64,000 bases of DNA, taken from the NCBI RefSeq assembly GCF_030816915.1, contig NZ_JAUSYN010000002.1, positions 5,841,501 through 5,905,500 on the forward strand, written 5' to 3'. The translations under genes and the position numbers were made by a program. Shown here piece after piece: positions 9,626 to 18,592 of this stretch (positions are counted from its first letter, which is position 1; the number at the start of each line of letters is the position of its first letter). Origin of the DNA: Streptomyces sp. B3I8. Lineage in GTDB: Bacteria > Actinomycetota > Actinomycetes > Streptomycetales > Streptomycetaceae. The notes beneath the pieces are model-generated. The model saw only the letters and a program-made list of their open reading frames with translations. It did no database searches and was not told the origin of the DNA.

Positions 9626-9708
9626 ACCGAACTCGAAAGGCCCTCACCTGTTCAAGATCCCCCAGCCGAGACCTGCCTCACCCGTCCACAACCTCCCGGG
9701 ACAGAACA
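8641..9708 (-). mobile_element. IS481-family insertion sequence, complete, 1068 bp
   Basis: The left end reads TGTATTGCCCTGAGAGGTTG. The complement of the right end reads TGTTCTGTCCCGGGAGGTTG. These are imperfect terminal inverted repeats of about 28 bp that begin TGT and end ACA. A 6-bp direct repeat, GCTAGG, flanks the element, and a single full-length transposase gene fills the inside. The element is therefore structurally intact and recent compared with its decayed host gene. It splits an MFS transporter gene. Confidence 0.93.
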
Positions 9709-10866
9709 GCTAGGGCTGCGTCTGGCCTCGGGACCGCTGGCCGACCGCAGCCGCCGCTTCTGGGCATGGACGATCGCCGGATACGTGCTGACCGCGGCCA
9801 CAGTCCCGGTTCTCGGCCTGACCGGCGTGCTGTGGGTGGCCTGCACCCTGGTGATCGCGGAACGCGTCGGCAAGGCCGTGCGCTCCCCGGCCAAGGACAC
9901 GCTGCTCTCGCACGCCACCGCCGCCACCGGTCGGGGCCGCGGCTTCGCGGTGCACGAGGCGATGGACCAGGTCGGCGCGCTCATCGGCCCGCTCACGGTG
10001 GCCGGGGTCCTCGCCTTGACCGGCGGCGACTACGCCCCGGCGCTCGGGGTGCTCGCGCTGCCCGGCGTGGCCGCCGTCGCACTGCTGCTCTGGCTGCGTG
10101 CCAGGGTCCCGATCCGGTGGGCTACGAGACCACCGTCGGCACGGCGGCGCCCGAGCAGTCGCCTCCCGCCGGATCCCGCGAGAGGAGGCTGCCGCGGGCC
10201 TTCTGGGCCTACGCGGTATTCACCGCAGCGACCCTGACCGGTTTCGCCACCTTCGGTGTGCTCTCTTATCACCTGGTCGTCCGCCACTTGATGCCGACCG
10301 CGATGGTGCCGGTGCTGTACGCGGCGGCCATGGCTGCTGACGCGGTGGCGGCGCTGGCCACGGGCTGGCTGTACGACCGGCTCGGAGCCCAGGTCCTGGT
10401 CGTCCTGCCGCTGCTGTCCGCCGCTGTTCCGGCCCTCGCCTTCACCGACACGGTGGGGGCCGCCGTGGCGGGTGCACTGGTGTGGGGCGCCGCCGTCGGG
10501 GTCCAGGAGTCCACGCTGCGTGCCACCGTCGCCGACCTCGTACCCGTGGGCCGCCGGGCCACCGCGTACGGCGTCTTCGCCGGGATCATGGGAGCGGCTG
10601 CGCTGGCAGGTGGCGCCCTGGTCGGGGTGCTGTACGACATCTCCGTTCCCCTTCTGATCGTGGTCGTCGCCGGCATCCAGGTCGCCGCGCTGGTTCTGCT
10701 GTGGTTCACCCGGGCCGTGCGGTCCACGCCCGCTCACTGAGTGGTGAACGTGCGAGCAGGCATCGGGCGTTTTGGTCACCACGCCGCTGCGCGGCCGGGC
10801 ATGAGGCGATGGACTCCTTCGAAAGCCGGGGCGGCACGGCACGGGGGCGGGCTTGAGGAATCTGTG

Positions 10867-12150
10867 TCAGCTCGTGAGCATCCCGCGGCCGAGCCAGTCC
10901 TTGGTGTCGCGGACTCCGGGCAGGGCGAAGAAGTAGCCGCCGCCGGTGGGTGAGATGTAGTCGACGAGGGGTTCGTCGATCAGCCGGGTCTGGGTGGCCT
11001 CGAACTGGCGCTTGACGTCCTGCTGGTAGCAGCAGAAGACCAGGCCCATGTCGAGGTTGCCGACATCGTCGATTCCGCGGTCGTAGTTGTAGCCGCGGCG
11101 CAGGATGCGGGAATCGTCCGTGGCGACGGTGCGTGGGTTGGCGAGACGGATGTGGGCGTCGAGGGGGATCGCGTTGCCGTGCGGATCCTTGGCGTAGTTG
11201 GGGACATCGGTCTCCTTGACGCCGTCGAGCGGGGCGCCGGTGTCCTTGCGGCGGCCGAACATCTTCTCCTGCTCGGTGAGGGAGACCCGGTCCCAGAACT
11301 CGACGAGCATGCGGATGATCCGTATGACCTGGTAGCTGCCGCCACTGGCCCATGCGGGCTCGCCGGCGCCGCCCCCGGCCCATATGAGGCGGTTGCTTTC
11401 TCGGGACGAGGCGACGTCTGGGTTGGCGATGCCGTCCTTGAAGCCGAGCAGGTTGCGCTGGGCGCCAATGGGGCGGGGCGTGTTCTGGAAGCCGTCGATG
11501 CGCCACTTGATCTGCATGGCCCCACGGGTGTGCCGGGCGATGTCGCGCAACGCGTGCAGGACGGTGTCCTGACGGTTGGCGCAGATCTGCAGGGACAGGT
11601 CGCCGTGGCACTCGGCGGGCTTGAGGTTGTCGTTGGGGAAGGTCCGCATGGGAGTCAGGCGGCGGGGCTTGGCCGTGGCGAGACCGTAGCGGTCGTCGAA
11701 GAGGGACGCGCCGACGCCGACGGTGATGGTGAGACCGTCGGCGGGGACGGTCGGGCCGAGGATGCCGTTGTCGGAGGGCGGGGCGCCGACGCCGAGATCG
11801 GCGGGGATGCCGCCGGCGGTCAGGAAGCGGGCCCGGCTGGTGAGCGTCTTCAGCAACTCCACCAACTGCGCGCGGTCTTCGGCGATGACGGTGAAGGAGA
11901 CGAAGGTGGCAGCGGCCGGCGCCGGGGTGATGATGCCGGCCTGGTGGAGGCCGTGGAAGGGCACTTCGGCGGCGTTCTGCGTCTGCGCGGCCGCCTGTGC
12001 GGTGCCGCCGCCGCTTTCGGCGAGCGCGAGCCCGCCGCCGGCCAGAACCGCGCCGGCTGCTCCGGCGCCGAGGGCCGTCTTCACGAAGGAGCGGCGGTCG
12101 GCGCCGGCCGGGCAGCCACCCTGCGGGGCGGGGGTTTCGGCGGACGGCAT
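10867..12150 (-). CDS. efeB: Deferrochelatase/peroxidase EfeB (DyP-type, Tat-exported)
   Basis: The protein has a twin-arginine signal ([18 protein letters not shown], then a hydrophobic core) and a Dyp-type peroxidase fold with the family motifs GFKDGIANP and [19 protein letters not shown]. About 427 residues match EfeB, which works outside the membrane with EfeU and EfeO in ferrous iron or heme-iron uptake. The start at ATG 12148-12150 has an AAGGGAA site upstream. An alternative start at 12207 (MTTAHHRID) overlaps the preceding stop as TGATG and would couple translation but lengthen the pre-signal region. It follows the efeU-efeO gene on the same strand. Confidence 0.92.
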   Translation of the reverse strand: MPSAETPAPQGGCPAGADRRSFVKTALGAGAAGAVLAGGGLALAESGGGTAQAAAQTQNAAEVPFHGLHQAGIITPAPAAATFVSFTVIAEDRAQLVELLKTLTSRARFLTAGGIPADLGVGAPPSDNGILGPTVPADGLTITVGVGASLFDDRYGLATAKPRRLTPMRTFPNDNLKPAECHGDLSLQICANRQDTVLHALRDIARHTRGAMQIKWRIDGFQNTPRPIGAQRNLLGFKDGIANPDVASSRESNRLIWAGGGAGEPAWASGGSYQVIRIIRMLVEFWDRVSLTEQEKMFGRRKDTGAPLDGVKETDVPNYAKDPHGNAIPLDAHIRLANPRTVATDDSRILRRGYNYDRGIDDVGNLDMGLVFCCYQQDVKRQFEATQTRLIDEPLVDYISPTGGGYFFALPGVRDTKDWLGRGMLTS

Positions 12151-12206
12151 GGGGGCGTTCCCTTCGGTGCGTGCTGGGTCGTCGATGCGGTGGTGTGCGG
12201 TGGTCA

Positions 12207-12884
12207 TCAGGCGGACTTCCGGATCTCCAGCAGGTCCGGGACGGGGGAGAGGTCCTCCAGCAGCTGGCCGGTGGCCCCGTTTATGCGGGCGCGGGCGGTG
12301 GCGCCGAGCTGTCCGACGGGGGTCCAGTGGCTGCCATGGTGGGCGGAGTCCAGGAGCTTCTGCAGCCGTGTGACGTCCGCGTCGACGGTCGGCAGCAGGT
12401 GCGGAGAGCGGCTGGTGAGCAGCGGCCTGAGGACGGTGAGCAGTTCGCGGGTGCCGGCGAGGTTGGCGTCGGCGGTGGCGAGGTTGGTGCCGCTGCCCTC
12501 GTCCGTGTCGCCGGTCAGCTCGAACTGCAGTGTGTTCTCGAGGACCTCGTGGGCGCGCAGCGGCAGGTCGGACGGGTCGAAGTTTTGGTGCGGGAAGGCT
12601 TTCCGTAGGCCGGCGGCGTCGGCGGCCAGTCGCTGGGCCGGCGCGGTGAGCGAGGTGGCGGGCTCGCCGTGCCACAGGCCGTACTCGATGCGGTGGAGGC
12701 CGGTGAAATCCTTGTCGTGCACGCCGTCCGGCAGTCCGTCGGCCCTTCCGTCGATCTTCTGGTCGAAGTCCTCGAAGGTGCCGTAGGCGGCGCCGAGGGA
12801 GGCATAGGTGCGATGGGCGGTGAGCCAGTCGGTGCGGGCCTGGCCGAGGTGGTTGTGCCTGATGTCGTCGGCCAGGGTGAGGGT
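12207..12884 (-). pseudogene. efeO: EfeO imelysin (M75) domain, cut from efeU-efeO by an in-frame TAG
   Basis: Immediately after the TAG at 12885-12887, in the same frame, the sequence continues [20 protein letters not shown], then [20 protein letters not shown] and [14 protein letters not shown]. These are the M75/imelysin domain of EfeO, which binds iron outside the cell. There is no start codon or ribosome site before TLTLADD. A GTG at 12722 would begin inside the domain. The stretch is thus the 3' part of a single efeU-efeO gene that ends at TGA 12207-12209. Unless the amber is suppressed or restarted, it is not made. Confidence 0.85.
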
Positions 12885-14237
12885 CTAGGTCACGAGTGTG
12901 GCCAGGCCCTTGTCGACGTACGTCCGGTACTGCGCGAGCGGGCCGGAGAGGTCGTGTTCCGAGACCGGGACGACCGCTTTCGCAACCCCGCCACCGGTGA
13001 CGCGGACGGCCTCGGAGGTGACCGCGGTGCCGCCGCTGGGTACGCACCGCCAGGCGTATGCGCCGTCGGCGACAGTGGCGACCAGGGCGCGGGTGGTGCC
13101 GGGGGCCAGGCCCTCGATCTCGCCGTAGACAGCGTTCGTGGCCGGGTCGATGAGGTACACCTCGGCAGTCTTGTCGCCGGTGTTGTGCATCTGGAAGGTC
13201 TGCCGGCCGGGTCTGGGCGCGGTGAAACCCTCGCCGCAGTCCTTCTCCGAGACGGCGACGGTCTGGGCGGCGCCGGGCTTGGGGCGGCCGAAAGTGACGG
13301 CGAGGCCCGCGAGGAGCGCGGGGACGGTGACGACGGCGACAGGAACCACCCAGGCAGGGCGGCGCCGCGCGGGCGTCGGGGCGTCCGGGGCCGGTGCCGC
13401 CTTGCCGGAGGCCGGCTTCGGCGCCGTGGCGCGCAGGCCGCGCACGAACAGCGTCATGACCACGGCGAGATAGCCGGCGTAACCGAAGACCTGCAGCCAG
13501 GTCATGGCGGGCGTCAGGTTGAACACGCCCTGCACCAGCGTGCTGTACCAGGAGCCGGCGTCGATACTGCCGCTCAGGTCGACGGCGTACGCCGCCTTGC
13601 CGGGCAGCACTCCGCCCTCTTGCAGGTCGCGCAGCCCATAACCGAGAACGCCGGCCGCGATCACGATCAGGACCGCGCCGGTGGCGGTGAAGAACTTCGT
13701 CAGGTTGATCTTCAGGACCCGCCGGTACAGGCCCCAGCACAGAGCGGCCGACAGGAGCAGCCCGATGGCGGCGCCGGTCAGAGGGCCGGAGGACTCGCCG
13801 GCCGCCTGGGCCGTGGTCCACAGGAACAGGGCGGTCTCCAGACCCTCCCGGCCCACGGCGAGGAAGGAAGTGAGGATCAGCACGCCCGAGCCCATGGCCA
13901 GGGCTCCGGTGACCTTCTCCTTGATCTCACCGGACAGGCTGCGGGCCGAGCGGCGCATCCAGAACACCATGGCGGTGACGAACGCGACCGCGATCACGCT
14001 GAGGGTGCCGCCGAAGGCTTCCTGCGCGGTCGCTGAAAGGGAGGCTGCCGTAAAGGTGAGGACCGCGCCGAAACTCATGGCAAGCGCGATCGCCGCGAGT
14101 ACGCCTGTCCACACCTGCGGCAGCCGGGAGCGGGCATCGGCCCGCACAAGGGTCGCGACGAGGATGGAGACGATGAGTCCCGCTTCGAGCCCTTCCCGCA
14201 ACCCGATCAGGAAACTCGGAACCACGTCATCCCACAT
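12885..14237 (-). CDS. efeU: EfeU iron permease (FTR1) fused to an EfeO cupredoxin-like domain
   Basis: Starts at ATG 14235-14237 behind GGGAGGG. Residues 1-270 form the seven-helix FTR1/EfeU permease with both iron-binding REGLE motifs ([11 protein letters not shown] near residue 14 and [12 protein letters not shown] near residue 128). A Pro/Ala-rich linker, a further membrane helix ([20 protein letters not shown]) and the EfeO N-terminal cupredoxin-like domain ([10 protein letters not shown]..., [11 protein letters not shown]) follow. Translation stops at TAG 12885-12887, exactly where the M75 domain should continue. A CAG-to-TAG change would explain it. A candidate iron box lies about 40 bp upstream. 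Confidence 0.9.
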   Translation of the reverse strand: MWDDVVPSFLIGLREGLEAGLIVSILVATLVRADARSRLPQVWTGVLAAIALAMSFGAVLTFTAASLSATAQEAFGGTLSVIAVAFVTAMVFWMRRSARSLSGEIKEKVTGALAMGSGVLILTSFLAVGREGLETALFLWTTAQAAGESSGPLTGAAIGLLLSAALCWGLYRRVLKINLTKFFTATGAVLIVIAAGVLGYGLRDLQEGGVLPGKAAYAVDLSGSIDAGSWYSTLVQGVFNLTPAMTWLQVFGYAGYLAVVMTLFVRGLRATAPKPASGKAAPAPDAPTPARRRPAWVVPVAVVTVPALLAGLAVTFGRPKPGAAQTVAVSEKDCGEGFTAPRPGRQTFQMHNTGDKTAEVYLIDPATNAVYGEIEGLAPGTTRALVATVADGAYAWRCVPSGGTAVTSEAVRVTGGGVAKAVVPVSEHDLSGPLAQYRTYVDKGLATLVT

Positions 14238-14276
14238 GCGACCCTCCCCGGGCGGCCTCCGTACGAGCAGCGCCCA

Positions 14277-14295
14277 TTAGCGTAGGCAACCCTAA
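14277..14295 (-). promoter_or_regulatory. Candidate IdeR/DmdR iron box upstream of efeU
   Basis: The minus strand reads TTAGGGTTGCCTACGCTAA, matching about 14 of 19 positions of the actinobacterial iron-box consensus TTAGGTTAGGCTAACCTAA. It sits about 40 bp upstream of the efeU start, where a repressor would block transcription. By family knowledge, DmdR1/IdeR with Fe(II) would repress the operon in iron-replete cells. Confidence 0.55.
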
Positions 14296-14297
14296 CT

Positions 14298-14724
14298 AAG
14301 ACTGGACCATCATGACTACAGACCTGTAGTCGGATGGTCATGGAGCAGTAATGCAGGGGTAAAACCCGGAGCTCTTCCAGCGCGGTCTGCGGGACGACGT
14401 CGCCTTCGCCCGGCCCGGTGCCACCGACCGGGACATTGCCGACTTCCGTACGAAGTTCGTCCATGAGCTCGGGTTCTTCGCAGGGCCATGAAACCGGCGC
14501 CCCGTCCTTCACGTCGGCGATCGGAGTTCCCTGGACCTGCTTGCGGCCGTGCGCGCAAGCTGCCGCAGCATGTCCTCGGGGTGCGACAGGCGTCGATACC
14601 TGTGACCGTATGGCTCTATGCGGGTCAGCTCGCACGTGGGGCCGTCAACAGTGGCCTGCTCCCCGCCCTCAGCGGCTGACCAGGGAAGATGGAGAACTGG
14701 GACGGGAGTATCTAGGGTCAGCTG
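14298..14724. other. Intergenic region between efeU and the two-component operon
   Basis: It contains the palindrome at 14314-14331. On the plus strand from about 14370 to 14491 there is a coherent but startless frame (ELFQRGLRDDVAFARPG..., ending FVHELGFFAGP), which may be the tail of a lost gene. I could not assign it to a family. No convincing complete gene is present. Confidence 0.4.
14314..14331. promoter_or_regulatory. Perfect 8-bp inverted repeat GACTACAG-AC-CTGTAGTC
   Basis: This dyad with a 2-bp spacer resembles operators of BlaI/MecI/CopY-type repressors, which carry TACA...TGTA cores. It lies 60 to 80 bp upstream of the efe operon and about 400 bp before the response regulator at 14725. 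No BlaI-like gene is visible in the window, so the protein that binds it is unknown. Confidence 0.4.
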
Positions 14725-15378
14725 GTGGCTTTCATCATGGTGTGTGAAGACGACGCGGCGGTCCGCGGCGTCCTCAAGCGCGCCCTGGAGCACGACGGGC
14801 ACACCGTCTCCGTCGCCGCCACGGCCGACAGCCTGCTGCGGCAGCTCGAACCGGCGCCCCACCTGGTCGTCCTGGATCTCGGGCTCCCAGATGCCGACGG
14901 CCGAGACGTCTGTCTGGCCCTGCGGGCTCGCGGCGTCGACGCGCCGGTGTTGATGCTCACCGCCCTGGACGGCCTGCATCACAAGGTGGGCGGCTTCGAG
15001 GCCGGCGCCGACGATTACATGACCAAGCCCTTCGACATTCCGGAACTGCTGGTCCGCGTCCGGGCGCTGCTGCGCCGGGCCACCGTGGTGCCCGCACCGC
15101 GCGAGGTCGTCCTCGATCCAGCGAAGCACGTGGTTACCTACGATTCGGTGAGCATGAGCCTGACCCCGACGGAGTTCCGGCTGCTGGGCCGTCTGATCGC
15201 CTCGCAGGGCGACGCGGTACGCCGCCACGCCCTCGTCGCTGCCGGCTGGCCGCACGGGGCGCAGGTCAGCGACAACACCCTCGACTCCTATGTGCGCCGG
15301 CTGCGGGCCAAGCTTGGTTCGCTGGGTGTGGCCGAGCGTCTGGCGACCGTCCGCGGCGTGGGCTACCGATGGCAGTGA
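14725..15378 (+). CDS. OmpR/PhoB-family response regulator
   Basis: 217 residues. The receiver domain has CEDD near residue 8, the phospho-acceptor in VVLDLGLPDADG near residue 50 and the Lys in YMTKPF near residue 101. A winged-helix DNA-binding domain covers residues 125-217, with the typical LTPTEFRLLGRLI and VRRLRAKLG segments ending GVGYRWQ. The last 10 bp overlap the histidine kinase gene, so the two are co-translated. The operon continues with the COG4705 gene at 16676, which may be the target or part of the same response. Confidence 0.95.
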   Translation: MAFIMVCEDDAAVRGVLKRALEHDGHTVSVAATADSLLRQLEPAPHLVVLDLGLPDADGRDVCLALRARGVDAPVLMLTALDGLHHKVGGFEAGADDYMTKPFDIPELLVRVRALLRRATVVPAPREVVLDPAKHVVTYDSVSMSLTPTEFRLLGRLIASQGDAVRRHALVAAGWPHGAQVSDNTLDSYVRRLRAKLGSLGVAERLATVRGVGYRWQ

Positions 15379-16637
15379 CGGGATTCCGTAAGCGGGTCGT
15401 CGCACTCACCGTGCTGATCGCCACCGCCGTGGTCGCGATCCTGGTCGTGGTCTCGCACGTGCTGCTGAGCCGGGTGACGGACGCCGACGCCCACGACCTG
15501 GCACGTACGCGAGCCGAGGCGGTGGCGGCGAACGTCACCGCCAAAGGCGGCCGTATCGTACTGACGGAGAACGGCAGTGAGGCGCTGGACGAGGTCGCCT
15601 GGATGTATGCCGACGGCCGTCTGATCGACGGAAACGTCCCGCCGAGCCTGGTCGGTCGCGTCGAGGAGCTCGCGGACTCGGGGCGCTCGCAGACGGCGTC
15701 GGTCAGCGATTACCTCCTGTACGCGCGGAAGGTCCCGATGGACGGCCACCACGTCATGGTGATCGCCCGGGTGGACCTCACGCCCTACGAGACATCCGAG
15801 CAGCGCAGCCTGACCTTGTCCCTGATACTGGGCGGCCTCACGATCCTCCTCGCCGGCGGGGTCGCACACCTCGTGGTGCGCCGCGCGCTGCGGGTCGTGC
15901 ACGAGATGGCCGCCCTCGCCGACGACTGGGGCCAGCACGAACCCGGGCGCCGCTTCAACCTCGGCATCCCCCGCGACGAGTTCGGGGAACTGGGGCGGAC
16001 CCTGGACCATCTCCTGGAGCGCGTCGACAACGCGCTGGCGGACGAGCGCCGGCTCACCGATGAGATCGCCCACGAGCTGCGGACACCGCTCACGGTCCTG
16101 CGGGCCGAGGCGCAGCTGGCGCAGCTGTCCGGCGAGCCGGTACCGACGGAGGCGGTGCTGAGCGAGGTCGACCGCCTCGATACGGCGATCACGACGCTTC
16201 TGCGCGCCGCGCGCGCACGGACGGACGAGGGGACCTGGTGCGACCTGCGCTCCGCCGCACGGCAGGCGATCGCCGGCCGTGCGGTCGAGGTCGCCTTCCC
16301 CTCGAGGCTCGAGGTCGCCGTGGCGGCCGACGTCGCCGTGTCGCTGCTGGCACCCCTGCTGGACAACGGCCTGAGGCATGCGAAGTCCCGGGTGTGGATC
16401 ACAGCGCGCAACCAGGGCGAGGCCATCGTGGTCGATGTCCTGGACGACGGCCCCGGATTCGATCCCGCGGACGTCGACCGGGTCTTCGAAGTGGGGGTGA
16501 CCGGTGGCGACGGGTACGGGCTGGGGCTGCCGGTGGTCCGGCGCATCGCAGCCTCGGCCGGTGTGGAGGTCCGCGCGATCGCGGACGGCCGCGGTCACGT
16601 CGAGATGACACTCCCGGCCGCCCGTGCAGCCGCGTAG
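15369..16637 (+). CDS. Sensor histidine kinase
   Basis: 422 residues. Membrane helices lie at about 10-32 and 150-172 and flank an extracytoplasmic sensor segment. A HAMP-like linker, the H-box IAHELRTPLTVLRAEAQL (His near residue 235), an N-box (LLDNGLRHA), the G1 box DDGPGFDP and the G2 box GDGYGLGLPVV follow. All catalytic elements are present and in frame, unlike the kinase at 5342. It overlaps its partner regulator by 10 bp. The signal sensed is not evident. Confidence 0.94.
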   Translation: MAVTGFRKRVVALTVLIATAVVAILVVVSHVLLSRVTDADAHDLARTRAEAVAANVTAKGGRIVLTENGSEALDEVAWMYADGRLIDGNVPPSLVGRVEELADSGRSQTASVSDYLLYARKVPMDGHHVMVIARVDLTPYETSEQRSLTLSLILGGLTILLAGGVAHLVVRRALRVVHEMAALADDWGQHEPGRRFNLGIPRDEFGELGRTLDHLLERVDNALADERRLTDEIAHELRTPLTVLRAEAQLAQLSGEPVPTEAVLSEVDRLDTAITTLLRAARARTDEGTWCDLRSAARQAIAGRAVEVAFPSRLEVAVAADVAVSLLAPLLDNGLRHAKSRVWITARNQGEAIVVDVLDDGPGFDPADVDRVFEVGVTGGDGYGLGLPVVRRIAASAGVEVRAIADGRGHVEMTLPAARAAA

Positions 16638-16675
16638 TCAGGTTATGTGCAGATTCCCCGCGTAAACCTCCCCGC

Positions 16676-17947
16676 ATGACAACGACAACGGAAGCACGCG
16701 CGCGCAGTGGGCGTCTCATGCTCAACAAGGTTCCCGAGGTCACCATCTGGTTCTGGGTGATCAAGGTCCTGTGCACGACCGTCGGTGAGAGCTTTGCCGA
16801 CTGGATCAACATGAAGCTGGGCGTCGGCCTGGTGAACACCGCCTGGATCTTCACCGCGGTGTTCGTGGTGGCCCTGGCCGTCCAGCTGCGGCTGAAGCGG
16901 TACGTCCCGTTCCCGTACTGGCTGACCGTGGTCGTTGTCAGCGTCACCGGCACCCTGTACACCGACATCCTGACCGACCAGCTGAACGTGCCGCTGTGGA
17001 TCAGTTCCGCGGTCTTCTCGGTGCTGCTCGCGGCGGTCTTCGGCGTGTGGTGGGCGCGGGAGCGCACCCTGTCGATCCACTCGGTCACCACGCTTCCGCG
17101 GGAGTCGTTCTACTGGCTCGCCGTTCTCGTCACCTTCGCGCTCGGCACCGCGACCGGCGACTGGACCCTGGAACTGACCGGCTGGAGCCCGGGAGTCTCG
17201 GTCCTGCTGCCGCTCGGCCTCATCGCGGCGATCACCGCGCTGTGGAAGTTCGGCGCCAACCCGGTGCTGTCCTTCTGGCTCGCCTATATCCTGACCCGCC
17301 CGCTGGGCGCGAACATCGGCGACTGGCTCGCCTCCCCGAAGGTCGCCCAGCCCGGCGAGCCGACCGGCCTCGCCCTGGGCACGTTCACTACCAGCCTGAT
17401 CTTCCTCGGCCTCATCCTGGCCACGGTGATCTACCTGACGGTGACGCGCTCTGACGTGACCGAGACCCACGAGGCGACCCACGCCGCACACACCACCGGC
17501 GACCCCCGCAAGGAGCGCGTCGCGCTGGCCGGCTTCGGACTGCTCGCCGTCGCCACCGCGGGCCTGCTCGTCTGGGCCCACGGCCAGCCGCACGTCGGCC
17601 CGGCGCCGGAGGAGGACAACACCTCCGCCGTCCAGATGGCCCCCGGCCAGGCGGTGAAGAAGTTCCCGCCCGCCAAGGTCGCCGCGCTGAAGACCCTCGC
17701 CTCCACCTCGCTCAAGGACGCACGCTCGGGGAACGAGACCGGGGCCCACGCGGCCGCCCAGAAGCTGCGTGACCTGTGGGACGCCGACCAGGCGTCGCTG
17801 CAGCCGCTGGACCAGACCGGCTGGACCTCCATCGACGCCCAGATGGACAAGATGCTCAAGACGTTCGGCATCGACCACTCGAACCCGCCGATGTCGCCTG
17901 CGCAGCAGGAGAAAGAACTGAATGCCCTCCTGACGGACATGGGCTGA
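16676..17947 (+). CDS. COG4705 (DUF347) membrane-anchored protein with C-terminal extracytoplasmic domain
   Basis: ATG at 16676 gives 423 residues beginning MTTTTEARARSGRLMLNKVPEV. Residues 20-260 form about eight membrane helices with the family hallmarks ITVGESFADW-like KVLCTTVGESFADW, the FYWLAVLVTFALGTATGDW block and ILTRPLGANIGDWL. A ninth helix (VALAGFGLLAVATAGLLVW) anchors a C-terminal domain of about 130 residues ending SPAQQEKELNALLTDMG, unusual compared with the short form of the family. COG4705 proteins have no firmly established function. The gene follows the two-component operon after 38 bp and is probably co-transcribed with it. A strong hairpin follows the stop. Confidence 0.88.
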   Translation: MTTTTEARARSGRLMLNKVPEVTIWFWVIKVLCTTVGESFADWINMKLGVGLVNTAWIFTAVFVVALAVQLRLKRYVPFPYWLTVVVVSVTGTLYTDILTDQLNVPLWISSAVFSVLLAAVFGVWWARERTLSIHSVTTLPRESFYWLAVLVTFALGTATGDWTLELTGWSPGVSVLLPLGLIAAITALWKFGANPVLSFWLAYILTRPLGANIGDWLASPKVAQPGEPTGLALGTFTTSLIFLGLILATVIYLTVTRSDVTETHEATHAAHTTGDPRKERVALAGFGLLAVATAGLLVWAHGQPHVGPAPEEDNTSAVQMAPGQAVKKFPPAKVAALKTLASTSLKDARSGNETGAHAAAQKLRDLWDADQASLQPLDQTGWTSIDAQMDKMLKTFGIDHSNPPMSPAQQEKELNALLTDMG

Positions 17948-17983
17948 CAGACCGCACAGCGCCCGACCGGGCAGGCCCAGAGT

Positions 17984-18017
17984 GCCGAGGCAGCGCAGAG
18001 AACCGCGCTTCCTCGGC
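17984..18017 (+). terminator. Hairpin downstream of the COG4705 gene
   Basis: GCCGAGG (17984-17990) pairs with CCTCGGC (18011-18017), with a further five-pair inner stem AGCGC/GCGCT across one mismatch. It lies about 35 bp after the stop codon. No T-run follows, as is usual in Streptomyces. Confidence 0.7.
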
Positions 18018-18592
18018 ACACACCAGGGAGCCTCGGAGGCAGGAAGTGAAGGCCGACTGGCCCGACTCGGGGAACGCCACGCCGGCAGCTGCTCGACCGG
18101 GGGAGGACCCGAGACGCCCTCGGCAGTGAGGAGTCTTCGCCGGGCTGCGCGAGGCCCGCCCCGTGGACGGTGTCTCGTGCCGTTCGTGCCATGGTCGACG
18201 AACGACAGCTCGTAAGGCGGGCGGCAAGGCTGTCCGTCAATGCCGGTCGTGAGTAGACGAAGAGGCAACACAGGGCAGCTCGCCCTGGCCATGTTGAGCA
18301 CCGGTTCGGGCGAAGCTTTTCGGCTGTGGTCGGGTCATGCCGTTGTACCGGGACCGATGGGACGGTTGCGCGGTGCCGTTCCGGACGGGGGTCTGACTCA
18401 TGAGATATATGACCCAAGTGTCCAGTCACAGGCGTGTCGACTGTCGTTGCGGGACAGCACCTGCAGGTACCGAGCCACAGGGGCGTGTCCCCATAGGGGC
18501 CTTGCCGAGTTTCAGGCGCCATCACGGTTCAGACCGCCCGAGCGGGCCGGTGCCGTCCACCCAGCACGTCACCCGCGGGAAGGCGAACCACC
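18018..18592. other. Non-coding stretch upstream of the IS110 transposase, including the likely element left end
   Basis: No convincing gene is present. In IS110-group elements the region between the left end and the transposase start encodes the bridge RNA that selects target and donor DNA. About 200 to 290 bp (roughly 18300-18592) is the right size and contains several inverted-repeat segments, for example AGGGGCGTGTCCCCATAGGGG around 18480. I could not fix the left boundary from sequence alone. Confidence 0.45.

Larger units (their letters stand above)
8417..10740 (+). pseudogene. MFS transporter gene interrupted by an IS481-family element and a frameshift
   Basis: The N-terminal part (8417-8640: MKPARTTSATPE, then first helix FVAVFGGVSLLMDFVYEGA) stops at the left end of an insertion sequence. 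The protein resumes at 9715 with LRLASGPLADRSRRFWAW. Removing the element and one copy of the 6-bp target duplication restores the frame (AAALGLRLASG). Downstream, around 10110, the frame shifts once more: VPIRW in one frame, VPDPVGYE in the other, consistent with loss of one base. It then runs through typical MFS helices to TGA at 10740. The gene carries two independent lesions, so it was probably already non-functional when the element arrived or decayed afterwards. Confidence 0.9.

Noticed and set aside
10867..13821. A single 984-residue minus-strand protein
   Set aside because: Only the last 430 residues (EfeB) are real. The upstream part is the wrong frame of the efeU-efeO gene.
14207..14635. 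142-residue minus-strand frame over the efeU promoter
   Set aside because: It covers the iron box and start of efeU, has no domain and a poor start, so it is not a gene.
16643..18525. Long minus-strand frames opposite the COG4705 gene
   Set aside because: They are shadow frames without any recognisable domain, opposite a well-supported membrane protein.
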